Below, piece after piece: positions 1-8,249 of a stretch of DNA of 64,000 nt (its first letter is position 1; each line of letters begins with the position of its first letter). The stretch covers positions 310,001-374,000 of the forward strand of contig NZ_JAGIOR010000003.1 in NCBI RefSeq assembly GCF_017876795.1, in the 5' to 3' direction. The notes under the pieces were generated by a model. It saw only the letters and a list, made by a program, of their open reading frames with translations, was not told the DNA's origin and searched no databases. Both the position numbers and the translations under genes were made by a program. The stretch is from Rhizobium leguminosarum (GTDB lineage Bacteria > Pseudomonadota > Alphaproteobacteria > Rhizobiales > Rhizobiaceae).

Positions 1-332
1 GCCGGTGGCCAGAGGCGAAGCGTGGTCTTGTCGAAGAATTCGGCGGCGACCACTTTCGTCATCGCACGATCGGTCAGCGTCACCTCGGTCGTGGTGCCGG
101 CCGGAATGTCCCAGGTGTCCTTGGTGACCAGCCAGAAAGTCTCGGTGGCGCTCTGGCGGAATTCCACGGTCTTGCCGAGTTCGCTGTTCCACAGCAGCCG
201 GCAATAGGCAGGGCGCTCGCCGGCAAAGCCGACCGACCATTGTCTTGCGTCTCCCATCCATTCGGTCTCGCCCAAGGCGGCGACCGGCTGCAGGACGGCC
301 GCCATCAGAACCATCGCGGTCAGAATTTTCAT
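1..332 (-). CDS. Secreted hypothetical protein, C-terminus cut by the window edge
   Basis: An open frame enters the window from the left and reads on the minus strand; about 110 residues are visible and the stop lies outside. It begins MKILTAMVLMAAVLQPVAA, a short Sec-type signal peptide, so the product is probably periplasmic. The mature part contains one Cys (near AYCRLLWNS) and no family motif I recognise. The start at 332 is preferred because GGAG lies 12 bases upstream. An in-frame ATG at 344 sits directly against that GGAG and is less likely. Function unknown. Confidence 0.6.
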   Translation of the reverse strand, partial: MKILTAMVLMAAVLQPVAALGETEWMGDARQWSVGFAGERPAYCRLLWNSELGKTVEFRQSATETFWLVTKDTWDIPAGTTTEVTLTDRAMTKVVAAEFFDKTTLRLWPP

Positions 333-521
333 CGCCGAAACCATCTCCAGGACAATCGGCTCCAGCCATAGCAAAAGAAGGTTGAGCTTTTGCTACCGAG
401 CCTTCCGCGGGGTGGTAGCGCCCACCGAAATGTCTCCGAATGCCGCACGGTCTTGATTTTGCGGCTGGCCTTGCCGATCTGGCGTAGATCGATATGAAGT
501 GAAGGGAGCTCGACGGCAGGC

Positions 522-1259
522 ATGAGTGAGGTTCAACGACGAAGATTTTTGGCGAGGCTCACCGCATATGAGCCGCTGACGCTGATCATGCTGGCATCGG
601 TTGCTGGCGGGCTGTTCGTGCTGCAGCGACTGACGAGCGAGGTTCTCGAAGGCGAGACCTTCCATTTTGATGAAACGATCCTGCTGGCGCTGAGGCGGCC
701 GGGTGAACTTGGCGTGCCGATCGGGCCTGGCTGGCTGACGCATGCCGTCGCCGACATCACCAGCCTCGGCGGCGTCACTGTTCTTTCGCTGATGACGATC
801 CTCGTCACCGTCTATCTTCTGCTCGACAGGCGTTGGCCGATCGCGATCTTCGTCTTCTCCTCGGTGCTGAGCGGCTGGCTGGCGAGCACGCTCTTGAAGA
901 TACTCGTTGCGCGGCCGCGCCCTGACATCGTGCCGCATCTCGCCGAGGTCAGCGATCTCAGCTTTCCCTCTGGCCACGCGATGGTCTCGGCGGTGACCTA
1001 TCTGACGCTCGGGGCGCTGCTGGCGCGGACGCAGCGTTATCCCTCGACGCGGATTTTCGTCATGTTCGCCGGCGTCTTCCTGGCCGTCATCATCGGTTTG
1101 AGCCGGATCTATCTCGGCGTCCATTACCCGACGGATGTCCTCGCCGGATGGTGCGCCGGTGCACTCTGGGCGCTTGGCTGCTGGCTGATCTCGAAACGGT
1201 TCATTCCGAGCCGCGCGCCGACCGATGCCGCTGAAGCCGGAAATGGCGACCGCAGATAA
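522..1259 (+). CDS. PAP2-family membrane phosphatase
   Basis: A 245-residue integral membrane phosphatase of the PAP2 (phosphatidic acid phosphatase type 2/haloperoxidase) superfamily, expected to dephosphorylate lipid phosphates at the membrane. The three active-site motifs are in order: K-x6-RP in LKILVARPRP (about residues 122-131), SFPSGHAM (about 148-155, catalytic-cycle His), and SRIYLGVHYPTDV (about 193-205, nucleophile-region His and Asp). Hydrophobic segments surround them. The ATG at 522 follows GAAGGGAG at 501-508. The gene stands alone and is followed by a 14-bp-stem inverted repeat. Whether the substrate is undecaprenyl-PP, PA or a lipid A intermediate cannot be read from the sequence. 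Confidence 0.9.
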   Translation: MSEVQRRRFLARLTAYEPLTLIMLASVAGGLFVLQRLTSEVLEGETFHFDETILLALRRPGELGVPIGPGWLTHAVADITSLGGVTVLSLMTILVTVYLLLDRRWPIAIFVFSSVLSGWLASTLLKILVARPRPDIVPHLAEVSDLSFPSGHAMVSAVTYLTLGALLARTQRYPSTRIFVMFAGVFLAVIIGLSRIYLGVHYPTDVLAGWCAGALWALGCWLISKRFIPSRAPTDAAEAGNGDRR

Positions 1260-1262
1260 AGC

Positions 1263-1345
1263 TTACAGCGCCGCGCATCTTTTAAGACGCGCGGCGCTGT
1301 AACACTTTCAATCCTAGCATCGTGCTTTTCGGAAATCGATTCCGA
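1263..1345. terminator. Inverted repeat between convergent genes, probable bidirectional terminator
   Basis: A 14-bp perfect stem (1263-1276 with 1289-1302, TTACAGCGCCGCGC) has a 12-base loop containing TTTT. It lies between the convergent PAP2 and FAD/GcvT genes. A second imperfect palindrome follows at about 1328-1355. Both resemble dispersed rhizobial intergenic palindromes, and there is no long T-run, so a repeat-element origin is as likely as a dedicated terminator. Confidence 0.6.
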
Positions 1346-1360
1346 TTTCGGGCCGATGCG

Positions 1361-3922
1361 TTAGGTGCGCGGCTTCAGATTTTCCGGGTCATAGATCGGC
1401 TTGTAGCCGACGCCGACGATCTCCATCGGATAACTCTCGGCAAAATACTCGACATTCAGCTTGCGTCCGACCTGGCAATGCGACCAGGGCAAATAGGCCA
1501 GAGCAATGTTCTTGCCGACCGTGGGGCCGTACGCGATCGAGGTCGTGTAGGAGCGGCGGCCGAGCTCGTCGACCAGGACCTCTCCCGTGGCGGGATCGAC
1601 GACCGGCAGGTTGCCGAGGGGATAACGCTGCACGCCCGATTTGTCGGTATTCTCGGTCATCACAAGCGTGCAGAGCATAGCCGGCTGGTGTTCGCGCGCC
1701 TTGTATTCCAGATGTTTTGCCTTGCCGCGGAAATCGGCTTCCTTGACCTTCGGACGGGCGAGATCGGCTTCGATCAGGTTGTACTGGGTCAGGAGGTCGG
1801 CGTTCTGCAGGCGCAGGCTCTTTTCCATGCGGCGCGAGTTTGCATAGGTTTCTACGCCGAAGGCCATCACACCGGTCGAGCGCAGCGCATCCCAGACGGC
1901 AAGGCCGTCTTCGTATTTCATGTGCAGTTCCCAGCCCTGCTCGCCGACATAGGAGATACGGAAGGCGGTGACAGGCTTACCGGCGATTTCGATCGGCTTG
2001 ATCGCCGCAAAGGCGAAGTTCTCCTGATCGAGCCCGGCCGGATCGGCCACGACCTTCTTCAGCGTGTCGCGCGCGTTCGGACCCCAGATGCCGATCGTCA
2101 CGAATTTTTCCGAGACGTCTGTGATGGTCACGTCAAGGCCACGGTCTTCGGCGACGCGCTTCATATAGTGCAGGTCGCGCGGGCCGGCATCGGCGCCGTT
2201 GACGAGACGGCACCGGTCGGCCATGCGGAAGACGGTGAAGTCAGCGCGCACCATGCCTTCGTCGTCGAGGAAGTGGGTGTAAACGCCCTTGCCGATGTTT
2301 GCGTCGCCGCCGACCTTGGCGGCACACAGCCATTCCATCAGTTCGACATGGTCGGGCCCCTCGATATCGACCATGTGGAAGTGGCTGAGGTTGACGATGC
2401 CGCAATCCTCGCTCATCGCCAGATGCTCGGCATTCGACACGCGCCAGAAATGGCGGCTGTCCCATTCGTTCTCGCGAACCGGGACGCGGTCGGCGTATTT
2501 CTCCAGAAGGTGCTCGTTGGCGGCGTAGCCGTGGGCACGCTCCCAGCCGCCAAGTTCCATGAAGTAGCCGCCAAGCTCCTTTTCGCGCTCGTAGAAGGGC
2601 GAGCGCTTGGCGTTGCGGGCGGAGGCATAGGGTTCGCGGGTGTGAACGGCCGGGAAATAGATCTTCTGGGCGGCTTCGAAGCACCGGCTTTCGATGAACT
2701 CTTCCGTCAACTGATGCGGATAGAAGCGGGCGTAGTCGATGCTGTTGTGATCGATTTCAGTGCGGCCATCGGTCATCCAGTCGGCGATGAGCTTGCCGTA
2801 GCCCGGGCCGTCCTTGACCCAGATGGCAACGCAATACCAGAGACCCCTGACCTTCTGGCTCTCGCCGCAGGATGCGCCGCCGCCGGCGGAAACCTGCAGC
2901 AGGCCGTTGAAGGAGTGACCTTCGTTATAGCCGAGTTCGCCGAGGATTGGCGTCAGTTCCATGGCGCGTTCGAGCGGCTCGATGATCTGTTCCATCTCGA
3001 GATCACGCTGCGAAGGTGAAAGGCGCGCTTCGTGTTTTTCGAGAATATCGCGCGGATGGCACATGCGCGGATTGGTGGCTTCATAATAGCCCCACTCGAT
3101 CTGGCCGCCCTCAGTCGTCGCCGGGTCGCCTGTATCGCGCATATAGGCGGAGTTGCCCTGGTCGCGCAGCAGCGGGAAGCCGATTTCCTTGCCGGTGCCT
3201 TCAAACTCGTTATACGGACCGAAGAAGGTGAGCGGGTGATCAACAGGCATGACCGGCAGATCTTCGCCGACCATCTCCGCGATCAGGCGCCCCCAGAGGC
3301 CGGCGCAGACGATGACGTGGTCGGCCATGATCGTGCCGCGATGGGTGACGACGCCCTTGATGCGGCCGCCTTCGACGATCAGCGACTTCGCCGGTGTGTT
3401 GCCAAACACCTGCAGCTTGCCGGCCTTTTCGGCGGCGTCGACCAGCTTGCCGGCAACGGTCTGCGAGCGCGGAATGACGAGGCCGGCATCCGGATCGTAA
3501 AGACCGCCCATCACCTGATCTTCCTCGATCAGCGGGAACTTCTCCTTGATCTCGGAAGGGCTGACATAATGGGCGCGAGTGCCGAAAGCGCGTGCCGAGG
3601 AAAGCTTGCGCTTGATTTCCTCCATCCAGGCATCGTCGCCAGTACGCGCCACTTCGAGGCCGCCGATGCGGGCGTAATGGCCCATCTTTTCGTAGAAATC
3701 GATCGAATATTGCGTGGTCCAGACCGACAGATAGTCGTGGCTCGTGGTGTAACAGAAGTCCGAGGCATGGGCTGTCGAGCCGATATCGGTCGGTATGCCC
3801 GACTTATCGATGCCGACGATATCGTCCCATCCGCGCTCGACGAGATGATGCGCGATCGAGGCGCCGACGATACCGCCGAGGCCGATGATGACGACCTTTG
3901 CCTTTTCCGGAAATGCTGCCAC
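1361..3922 (-). CDS. FAD-dependent oxidoreductase with C-terminal GcvT domain (dimethylglycine/sarcosine dehydrogenase-like)
   Basis: An 853-residue cytoplasmic enzyme of the DMGDH/SARDH architecture. Residues 8-370 form an FAD-binding DAO domain with a dinucleotide fold (VVIIGLGGIVGAS, acidic residue D39). A linker domain follows, then a GcvT/aminomethyltransferase region from about 470 and a GcvT C-terminal barrel near 740-850. GSTAHA (His52) matches the position of the His that carries covalent FAD in family members. Such enzymes N-demethylate glycine betaine breakdown products and pass the one-carbon unit to tetrahydrofolate. The exact substrate is not determined here. The start is GTG at 3922, with AAGGA 7 bases upstream. 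No partner subunits are adjacent, so it is a single-polypeptide type. Confidence 0.85.
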   Translation of the reverse strand: MAAFPEKAKVVIIGLGGIVGASIAHHLVERGWDDIVGIDKSGIPTDIGSTAHASDFCYTTSHDYLSVWTTQYSIDFYEKMGHYARIGGLEVARTGDDAWMEEIKRKLSSARAFGTRAHYVSPSEIKEKFPLIEEDQVMGGLYDPDAGLVIPRSQTVAGKLVDAAEKAGKLQVFGNTPAKSLIVEGGRIKGVVTHRGTIMADHVIVCAGLWGRLIAEMVGEDLPVMPVDHPLTFFGPYNEFEGTGKEIGFPLLRDQGNSAYMRDTGDPATTEGGQIEWGYYEATNPRMCHPRDILEKHEARLSPSQRDLEMEQIIEPLERAMELTPILGELGYNEGHSFNGLLQVSAGGGASCGESQKVRGLWYCVAIWVKDGPGYGKLIADWMTDGRTEIDHNSIDYARFYPHQLTEEFIESRCFEAAQKIYFPAVHTREPYASARNAKRSPFYEREKELGGYFMELGGWERAHGYAANEHLLEKYADRVPVRENEWDSRHFWRVSNAEHLAMSEDCGIVNLSHFHMVDIEGPDHVELMEWLCAAKVGGDANIGKGVYTHFLDDEGMVRADFTVFRMADRCRLVNGADAGPRDLHYMKRVAEDRGLDVTITDVSEKFVTIGIWGPNARDTLKKVVADPAGLDQENFAFAAIKPIEIAGKPVTAFRISYVGEQGWELHMKYEDGLAVWDALRSTGVMAFGVETYANSRRMEKSLRLQNADLLTQYNLIEADLARPKVKEADFRGKAKHLEYKAREHQPAMLCTLVMTENTDKSGVQRYPLGNLPVVDPATGEVLVDELGRRSYTTSIAYGPTVGKNIALAYLPWSHCQVGRKLNVEYFAESYPMEIVGVGYKPIYDPENLKPRT

Positions 3923-4212
3923 GTGCTGTTCCTTCTACTTATCGGACGAATTAAAATTTAGCCGCGTTTGACTTACGCTTCGCGCGTGAAATGCAGGAGC
4001 CATGTCAGCCTCGTAAACGTGTCACATTTACCGAAGCTGCGGAACCCCAGACCTCTTCGCATGGAAGCTGCCGGGGTATTATGCCTCAGGCTCACGATCG
4101 TCATTGCTCCTAAGCCGCCGAGTATCGGCGTGATTGCGTCAGCCCGGATCGAACGGTCAGGCAATGACTGGCGACGATCTTATATGGCGAGCCCTTGCAA
4201 TTGGCGGTCAGC
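3923..4212. other. Intergenic region, upstream of the FAD/GcvT gene
   Basis: About 290 bases between the start of the minus-strand dehydrogenase (3922) and the end of the minus-strand channel gene (4213). It must hold the promoter of the dehydrogenase. I see no gene, strong hairpin or clear operator. Confidence 0.4.
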
Positions 4213-5739
4213 CTACGGCGGCACCTGGAACAGATGACGGATTCGCGTCACCAGCGAGCTCATCGAGCCGCCGTTCAGCCTGGCGCCTTCGCTCGCCAGG
4301 GAGTGCTGGCCGGTCTCGATGCGGCGCGACAGGGTGGCAGCAAGCTCTTCGGCGATGCCGGGCCGATCGTGCAGGAGCGGCGTCAGGCTTGCTTGAGCGA
4401 TTTCGTAGACCACGACGAAGGTGAGCGCGCGCAGGCTCGCCGCCTCGCCGATCCCGATCAGCAGTCCGCTTTCTCCGAAATAATCGCCAGGCGCCAGCCG
4501 GCCGAGTTCGATTTCCTTGCGGCCTTGCTGTCGTGTCGCGACGAGTGCGCCGCTGCGCACGATCATCAGAGATGCAACGGTATCGCCCTGTTCGATGAGG
4601 ATGGAATCCTCCTTGTAGGTGCGCCGCGTCATCGAGGCTGCGAGCGTCTCCTTCTCGTCCTCGGTCAGCGAGGAAAACAGCGGGATGGCATCGAGGAGCT
4701 TGAGCGGCGTCGGCCGGTGCGGGTTTACCATCTCTTCCGACTGCACCTGGCCGGGCGGCGGGCCGGCGGCATCGATCGGCCGCGCCAAAGTGAGGCCCGC
4801 GGCCTTGAGATGGCGGTAGATGAGGTCGAAGATCTCGTTCTTCGCCGGCCCCGCCTGGCCGATATCCTTGACGCGGAAGGAAAGCTCCACCTCCACCGCA
4901 TCGGCATTCAGCGATTTGATCTGCACACCGGGTTTCGGTTCGGTCAGGATCGAACCGCTGCTCAGCAGCACTGTGCGCATGACCTCGGCGATCACCGACG
5001 GGCCGGTCGTCGGAACGACCCGCACCGCCAGCGACACCCCGTGGCTGCGGTCGGGACTGCTGAGATTGGTCAGCCCGACTTTGGCGAGGAAGCTGTTGGG
5101 CAGCACCACCAGGTCGTTCGAACCGTTCAGGAGATGGGTGGAGCGCCAATTGGTTTCGAGGACGCGGCCTTCGACACCGTCGTTCAGCACGATCCAGTCG
5201 CCGATCGTATAAGGCCGGCCGAGATTGAGGGCGATGCCGGAAAAGACGTCGCTCAACGTGCTTTGCAACGCAAGGCCGAGGATGATGGCAAACACGCCGG
5301 ACGTGGCGATCAGCGTGCCGATGGGAAAGCTGAAGACATAGGCGACCACCGAGAGGATGGCGCCGAGATAGATGAGGCCGATCACCAGATCCTGGACAAG
5401 GCGCCCCTCTCTCGGCTGGCGCTCGAAGATCAGGAAGACGCGGACGAAGGCGATCAGCGCCCAGGCGGCATTGATCCACCAGACCACTTTGGCAAGGGCG
5501 ATGAAGACCCGTTCGAAGGTCGAATTCGGCGTTGGCCCGACTTCGTAGGGCACGATGTCGTGATAGAGCAGCAGGACGGTCAGCGCCGCGAAGAAGAACA
5601 CCTGGCCCGCGAGCTTCCAGCTTGGGAAGGGGCGAAGCGCTACCCGGGTGACGATGGCGCCGACGACGGCCAGCGTTCCGGCCTGTACGACGGGATCGGC
5701 AAGTACCCCGGACCAGGTGAGATTATCTATCATCGACAT
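4213..5739 (-). CDS. MscS-type mechanosensitive channel with C-terminal cyclic-nucleotide-binding-like domain
   Basis: A 508-residue membrane protein. Four to five hydrophobic segments fill residues 15-170. They are followed by the MscS pore/beta domain (the GLALQSTLSDVFSGIALNL stretch, then GVEGRVLETNWRSTHL) and a C-terminal cNMP-binding fold (about 375-490: IPLFSSLTEDE, GDYFGESGLL). It probably releases solutes under osmotic downshift, with the soluble domain modulating gating. In the phosphate-binding cassette the usual RxA after GE is replaced by GEAA, so true cAMP binding is doubtful. The ATG at 5739 overlaps the stop of the upstream 59-residue gene (TGATG), which suggests translational coupling. 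A TTG at 5742 is also possible. Confidence 0.85.
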   Translation of the reverse strand: MSMIDNLTWSGVLADPVVQAGTLAVVGAIVTRVALRPFPSWKLAGQVFFFAALTVLLLYHDIVPYEVGPTPNSTFERVFIALAKVVWWINAAWALIAFVRVFLIFERQPREGRLVQDLVIGLIYLGAILSVVAYVFSFPIGTLIATSGVFAIILGLALQSTLSDVFSGIALNLGRPYTIGDWIVLNDGVEGRVLETNWRSTHLLNGSNDLVVLPNSFLAKVGLTNLSSPDRSHGVSLAVRVVPTTGPSVIAEVMRTVLLSSGSILTEPKPGVQIKSLNADAVEVELSFRVKDIGQAGPAKNEIFDLIYRHLKAAGLTLARPIDAAGPPPGQVQSEEMVNPHRPTPLKLLDAIPLFSSLTEDEKETLAASMTRRTYKEDSILIEQGDTVASLMIVRSGALVATRQQGRKEIELGRLAPGDYFGESGLLIGIGEAASLRALTFVVVYEIAQASLTPLLHDRPGIAEELAATLSRRIETGQHSLASEGARLNGGSMSSLVTRIRHLFQVPP

Positions 5740-5918
5740 CAACTCGCGAGGGAAGATCGCGCTTCGTGGGACCGGCGCATCCTGGCCTCCAATCCGACCG
5801 CGGAGACCTTCCCCTGGGCGACCAGCGGCGGCGGGCGGGTCGCGAACCAGAGCAGAATGCCGAGAACTGCGAGAAACGCTGTAGCAATGACCGGCCGGAG
5901 AGTTTTGGTCGCTGGCAT
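5739..5918 (-). CDS. Small single-pass membrane protein, possible remnant of an HlyD-type adaptor
   Basis: A 59-residue protein with a basic N-terminus, one transmembrane helix (about residues 9-25, VIATAFLAVLGILLWFA) and a short basic tail. AAGGA lies 7 bases before the ATG at 5918, and the stop overlaps the start of the MscS gene, so the two are probably one transcript. The stretch LLWFATRPPPLVAQGKVSA resembles the start of HlyD/EmrA-like periplasmic adaptor proteins. After it the sequence no longer looks like that family. This could be a truncated adaptor gene kept as a leader ORF for the channel gene; that reading is inference. Confidence 0.55.
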   Translation of the reverse strand: MPATKTLRPVIATAFLAVLGILLWFATRPPPLVAQGKVSAVGLEARMRRSHEARSSLAS

Positions 5919-6061
5919 CGAATATTCCTTAAGAAAATTCCATATCGTCGCGACGTCTGCCCGGGCAGGGCGAGGAGACTGAAAGCAACATTGCCGTTCG
6001 CTCAACCGATGTCAAACCGTGACGGGGCAATAGATTGCGCCCTGCACTTTTCGGGGCGATC

Positions 6062-6112
6062 GAGCTTGCCGATGCCGGCATACATGCCGGTCGTGCAGAG
6101 CTCCGTCAGCTT
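6062..6112 (-). pseudogene. Fragment of an AraC-family regulator C-terminus
   Basis: The minus strand encodes KLTELCTTGMYAGIGKL. It matches the last residues of the intact AraC regulator at 8250-9125 (NPTEFRTTGMYASIGKLR) in both protein and DNA. There is a stop (TAA) just upstream in the same frame and no HTH region, so only about 50 bases of the old gene survive. The fragment's frame runs on to a TGA near 6003. Confidence 0.55.
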
Positions 6113-6137
6113 GGCGCTTTAGATGCAGCGGAGAGGA

Positions 6138-6377
6138 TCACGGCGCTGAAATCGCCTTCAGCCGGTCGATGTCCACGAGCACGATGTCGTCGGAAACAGG
6201 CTCGCGATTGTGCAGGCGGAACCATTCCACCGCCTCGCGCACGCGGTCTCCATGGGGTGATGGATAGGCGCCAAGCCCGAGCACCCATTCGCGCACGGTC
6301 TCGCGCTCCATCCGTCCGGCCCGGTATCGGTCGCTGACGGTTTTTGCCGAGGCGACGAGATCATTGATGCTTTTCAC
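6138..6377 (-). CDS. Small hypothetical protein, third gene of the XRE operon
   Basis: A 79-residue soluble protein beginning at GTG 6377, with GAGG 7 bases upstream. It is charged, with a likely helical N-terminal half (about residues 10-35) and an acidic C-terminal stretch DDIVLVDIDRL. No family is recognised. It follows the 87-residue gene by 9 bases and the XRE regulator in the same direction, so co-transcription is likely. The role may be linked to that regulator, but nothing in the sequence proves it. Confidence 0.6.
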   Translation of the reverse strand: MKSINDLVASAKTVSDRYRAGRMERETVREWVLGLGAYPSPHGDRVREAVEWFRLHNREPVSDDIVLVDIDRLKAISAP

Positions 6378-6386
6378 GAATTTTCC

Positions 6387-6650
6387 TCAGTGGACAGACG
6401 GTTCGTCATCTTCGAGAAACGATCGAAGGCCGTCCCGCGCAACGACGGCCAGGAATTCGTCAAACGCTTCCCGGTCGGTGGCAAAGGGCTCGTCCCAGCG
6501 GATCAGATCCTCGCCTTGCGTGACGACTTCCATCGTCCAGTCCTCATTTCTGCCGGATGTGCGGAAGATGTCGACGAGCACGGTGATCCCGTCATCGGTG
6601 AATTCTCCGGCCAGTTCCGAGTGTTCGAGCTTTTGCTTCTTTGTCATCAT
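6387..6650 (-). CDS. Small acidic hypothetical protein, second gene of the XRE operon
   Basis: An 87-residue acidic protein starting MMTKKQKLEHSELAGEF. The TGA of the upstream XRE gene directly abuts its ATG codons, so translation is probably coupled. The predicted alternation of strands and helices (ITVLVDIFRT, WTMEVVTQ, AFDEFLAVVARDGL) suggests a small alpha/beta fold. I do not recognise a domain. An acidic partner directly after an XRE gene can be a target or co-regulator. That is only a context argument, and a toxin-antitoxin reading is not supported by any motif. Confidence 0.65.
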   Translation of the reverse strand: MMTKKQKLEHSELAGEFTDDGITVLVDIFRTSGRNEDWTMEVVTQGEDLIRWDEPFATDREAFDEFLAVVARDGLRSFLEDDEPSVH

Positions 6651-6968
6651 TCAGCCACCCGCACCAGGCGGTGCGTCGTTTTCGAGATATTCTTCATATT
6701 GAACCGTTTCGGTCTCATTGGTGTCGATCGAATTTGCACGTTTGGCAAGGCGAACGCCGGCCCCTCCACCGTTTTCCGGGATGAAAATGACGCCGCCGCC
6801 TTCCAGGGCTTGCTTCATATCCTGAAGGGTTCGGTCATAGGGAGAGCGTTTGCCGGCCTCGAAATTGGCGATCGTCGCCTTGGCGACATTTGCGGCCGAC
6901 GACAGATCGTCCTGCGACCAGGCCAGGAGGGCGCGGGCGGCGCGGCATTGAGCGGGAGATAGACACAT
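6651..6968 (-). CDS. XRE-family helix-turn-helix transcriptional regulator
   Basis: A 105-residue DNA-binding protein. The Cro/CI-type HTH lies at about residues 5-60 (ARALLAWSQDDLSSAANVAK then TIANFEAGKR). It is followed by a short strand-rich segment typical of rhizobial XRE regulators (GVIFIPENGGGAGVRLA) and an acidic tail. It is the first gene of a compact three-gene operon and probably regulates its own promoter in 6969-7174. The ATG at 6968 is preceded by AGGG with 8-base spacing. Confidence 0.85.
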   Translation of the reverse strand: MCLSPAQCRAARALLAWSQDDLSSAANVAKATIANFEAGKRSPYDRTLQDMKQALEGGGVIFIPENGGGAGVRLAKRANSIDTNETETVQYEEYLENDAPPGAGG

Positions 6969-7174
6969 GGTGATAACCCTACATCAAAAGTGTGATTCTG
7001 CCTCGGGGAGATTCCGGACCAGGCGATGATGCAAACACGCACAGGCGTGTTGCCGCCACCCGAGTTCTATTTCTCGTATAAGTTGAGGTGTCTAGCTGAA
7101 AGGGAAGGTTGATTGACGGAATATTATTAAAGTCTAATTTTAAAGCCCCTTAATCACGCGCTCGGGAGGAAACA

Positions 7175-8236
7175 ATGCGTGAGCCAGATATGCAGAAACT
7201 CGATGCACTCGTCGGCCGGCTTGTCGGCGATGTCGGCGCCGCCGTGTCAGGCGCCCTGGTCGTGCTTGGCGACAAGGTGGGAATTTTCAAGGCGATGGCC
7301 GACGGGACGCCGATGAACGTCCAGCAACTCTCTGCAAAAACCGGAGTGAAGGAGCGTTATCTCAGGGAATGGCTCAGTGCCCAGGCGGCGGCTGATTATG
7401 TCAGCTATGATGAGAAAACCGATCGTTTCAGCCTGACGGCGGAGCAGGCGATGGTCTTTGCCGAGGAAAACAGCCCGGCCTTCTTCGTCGGCGCCTTCGA
7501 GGTCGTGCAATCGATGTGGATGGATGAGCCAAAGGTCGCCGAGGCCTTCCGCACCGGCAAGGGCCTCGGCTGGCATGAGCACAGCACCTGTCTGTTTAGG
7601 GGGACCGAGCGGTTCTTCCGACCGGGCTATAACAGCCATCTCGTCGCCGAATGGATACCCGCCCTTGCCGGGGTCGAGGAAAAGCTCAAGGCCGGCGCCA
7701 GTGTCGCCGACGTCGGCTGCGGTCACGGGGCATCGACCATCCTGATGGCGCAGGCCTATCCGGCCTCGCGCTTTACCGGCTTCGACTATCACGGCCCGTC
7801 GATCGAAAAAGCCAAGGCCGCCGCCGCGGATGCCGGAGTCGCCGACCGGGTGACGTTCGAGCAGAGCCGGGCAGCGGAATTTCCCGGCCGCGGTTATGAC
7901 ATGGTCGCCATGTTCGACTGCCTTCACGACATGGGCGATCCGGTCGGCGCCGGCCAGCATGTCAAGGAAACGCTTGGGCCGAACGGCACGTGGCTGATCG
8001 TCGAACCCTTTGCCCATGACCATCTGAAGGACAATCTCAACCCCGTCGGCCGCGTCTATTACGGCGCCTCGACGATGATCTGCACGCCGGCATCGCTCTC
8101 GCAGGAGGTGGGGCTCGGGCTCGGCGCCCAGGCGGGAGAAATGAAGCTTAGAAAGGTGGCGCTCGACGCCGGCTTCACGCATTTCCGTCGCGCCACGGAA
8201 ACCCCGTTCAACATGGTGTTCGAAGTACGAGCCTGA
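7175..8236 (+). CDS. Class I SAM-dependent methyltransferase with N-terminal winged-helix domain
   Basis: A 353-residue enzyme. Residues 20-100 form a winged-helix/dimerisation-type domain (LGIF-like start, TGVKERYLREWLSAQAAADY). Residues about 170-300 form a Rossmann methyltransferase with SAM motif I VADVGCGHG, acidic motif II FTGFDYHG and motif DMVAMFDCLHDM. This arrangement matches the Rv2258c-like/O-methyltransferase group. The substrate is unknown. GGGAGG sits 6 bases before the ATG at 7175. It converges on the AraC gene and is probably a single-gene transcript. Confidence 0.85.
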   Translation: MREPDMQKLDALVGRLVGDVGAAVSGALVVLGDKVGIFKAMADGTPMNVQQLSAKTGVKERYLREWLSAQAAADYVSYDEKTDRFSLTAEQAMVFAEENSPAFFVGAFEVVQSMWMDEPKVAEAFRTGKGLGWHEHSTCLFRGTERFFRPGYNSHLVAEWIPALAGVEEKLKAGASVADVGCGHGASTILMAQAYPASRFTGFDYHGPSIEKAKAAAADAGVADRVTFEQSRAAEFPGRGYDMVAMFDCLHDMGDPVGAGQHVKETLGPNGTWLIVEPFAHDHLKDNLNPVGRVYYGASTMICTPASLSQEVGLGLGAQAGEMKLRKVALDAGFTHFRRATETPFNMVFEVRA

Positions 8237-8249
8237 AGTGACTGGATAG

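Noticed and set aside
1322-3019. A 565-codon plus-strand frame opposite the FAD/GcvT gene
   Set aside because: It is a shadow of the GC-rich codons of the true minus-strand gene; it has no ribosome site or domain.
4195-5982. A 595-codon plus-strand frame opposite the MscS gene
   Set aside because: Composition is Arg/Asp/His-rich, as expected of an antisense shadow; the minus-strand frame carries the real domains.
6138-6968. Type II toxin-antitoxin operon
   Set aside because: An XRE protein with two small partners fits loosely, but neither partner shows a toxin fold that I can recognise.
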